DNA of 64,000 nucleotides from Basidiobolus meristosporus CBS 931.73 (lineage: Eukaryota; Basidiobolomycota; Basidiobolomycetes; Basidiobolales; Basidiobolaceae): positions 1 to 64,000 of the forward strand of contig MCFE01000096.1 of assembly GCA_002104905.1 (NCBI GenBank). The letters are read 5' to 3'. Positions within the stretch are counted from its first letter, which is position 1. Each line of letters starts with the position of its first letter. The notes under the pieces are model-generated. The model was not told where the DNA came from. It was given only the letters and a program-made list of their open reading frames with translations, and made no database searches. The translations under genes and the position numbers were made by a program. This document shows, in pieces, positions 63,444 through 64,000 of this stretch.

Positions 63444-64000
63444 GATACAATAGAGGAGATCTATTCCAAGTACTGTGGACCATCAACCCAATCTACTCAA
63501 GCAGATCGCTTGTTAAGCTTCTCTGCTATTACAAGAACTATTGCCCCACAAGGTTTCATCCCACCATCCATGGCAACAAGAGTCCTAGAAGCTTTCATTC
63601 CCAACTGACAGCAATGGAGAACCACCTTGCAGAGTGTATGAATGACTTGGAGCAAGCTTGGAATACTAGGTTCAGAAGCTCCAATAGACTTCCATATCCC
63701 AGAGTGTTCAGCAACAGGTTCCATATAAGGAGTATTTTGGATACCTGCCCAGTGAGGATTAACAGACCTTCTAGAGGGCAGAGGCACTTTTATTCTGGCA
63801 AGTACAAGGCACACTGTGTGAAGTTTCAAGCACTGTCTGACATTGAGGGTAACATCATCTGGCTTATTGGGCCATTTGCTGGAAGTAGGCATGACAAAGC
63901 ACTCTGGGTAGAGAATCATCCAGAATTCAGTAGAGGGGAGAAATGTATGGCAGACTTAGCCTATATAGGAGAGGATTGTCACAGATTACGATGTATTACA
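63444..64000 (+). pseudogene. DDE_4-type (PIF/Harbinger-like) transposase, running off the window
   Basis: The plus-strand frame, open from about 63444 to the window end, contains HFYSGKYKAHCVKFQALSDI, then NIIWLIGPFAGSRHDKALW and EKCMADLAYIGED. These match the DDE_Tnp_4 blocks: ysGKk-h-vk, pGs-HD, and the catalytic D of aDkgY. The upstream frame 63324-63608 (FPFDTIEEIYSKYCG...) may be the N-terminal part, in which case a frameshift near 63590 or an intron separates them. The C-terminal catalytic part is beyond the edge, so functionality cannot be judged. Confidence 0.55.

Overview
The window looks like nuclear DNA of a fungus. The evidence is a Zn2Cys6 transcription factor with the C-x2-C-x6-C-x6-C-x2-C-x6-C cluster, short GT-AG introns of about 55-85 nt, eukaryotic A34 (inosine-type) tRNA anticodons, an intron-containing tRNA-Tyr, and fungal-type Copia, Ty3 and Plavaka/CACTA-like elements. 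I lean towards an early-diverging, non-Dikarya lineage because of the intron density and an unfamiliar secreted-protein repertoire. That placement is inference only.

Layout. (1) 1-1306: the 5' end of a Ty3/gypsy-like retrotransposon on the minus strand (gag, PBS, LTR), inserted 11 bp upstream of a tRNA gene. (2) 1306-6650: a very dense tRNA array. A 4,315-bp unit (1306-5620) carries 14 tRNA genes of 14 different amino-acid specificities, and its first 1,030 bp recur without visible change at 5621-6650, giving 18 tRNA genes. This looks like one full unit plus part of the next unit of a tandem array. (3) 6651-about 20050: transposon graveyard, with two decayed copies of a TNP2/Plavaka-like DNA transposon, a solo Copia LTR, a Ty3 protease-region relic and a decayed minus-strand Copia element. 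(4) about 20500-41130: a GC-richer island of host genes. In order it holds a secreted Ala-Pro-Gly repeat protein, the TFIIH helicase XPB/Ssl2 (minus), a Rad53/Cds1/CHK2-type FHA kinase (minus), an HSF-domain transcription factor (plus), three near-identical small secreted proteins in +,-,+ order, a Zn2Cys6 regulator (plus), a related secreted protein (plus), and a 19-exon gene (minus) whose inferred product has a beta-propeller / coiled-coil / beta-sandwich layout. (5) 41617-about 59000: a second decayed minus-strand Copia, then two nearly full-length Copia elements in direct tandem sharing the middle LTR (LTR-int-LTR-int-LTR, 46603-55619), then a third Plavaka-like copy. (6) 59000-64000: Copia fragments and the start of a DDE-type (PIF/Harbinger-like) transposon that leaves the window.

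How things connect. The Ty3-like element has a primer-binding site that matches 18 nt of the 3' end of the tRNA-Ile encoded in the adjacent array, and it sits at the expected Pol III start of the tRNA-Pro gene, so the array supplies both primer and target. The Copia family instead has a PBS matching the anticodon arm of initiator tRNA-Met (half-tRNA priming). In the gene island XPB and the checkpoint kinase are adjacent in the DNA-damage/transcription theme, and the 19-exon gene might belong there too (unproven). Five secreted proteins share pieces of one another: a two-cysteine module ending in a C-[LIV] strand, a YTDYPENY motif and a common start-codon context. They look like a lineage-specific extracellular protein family.

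Exon coordinates for spliced genes were derived by hand from splice consensus, reading frame and phase. They are models, not verified transcripts.
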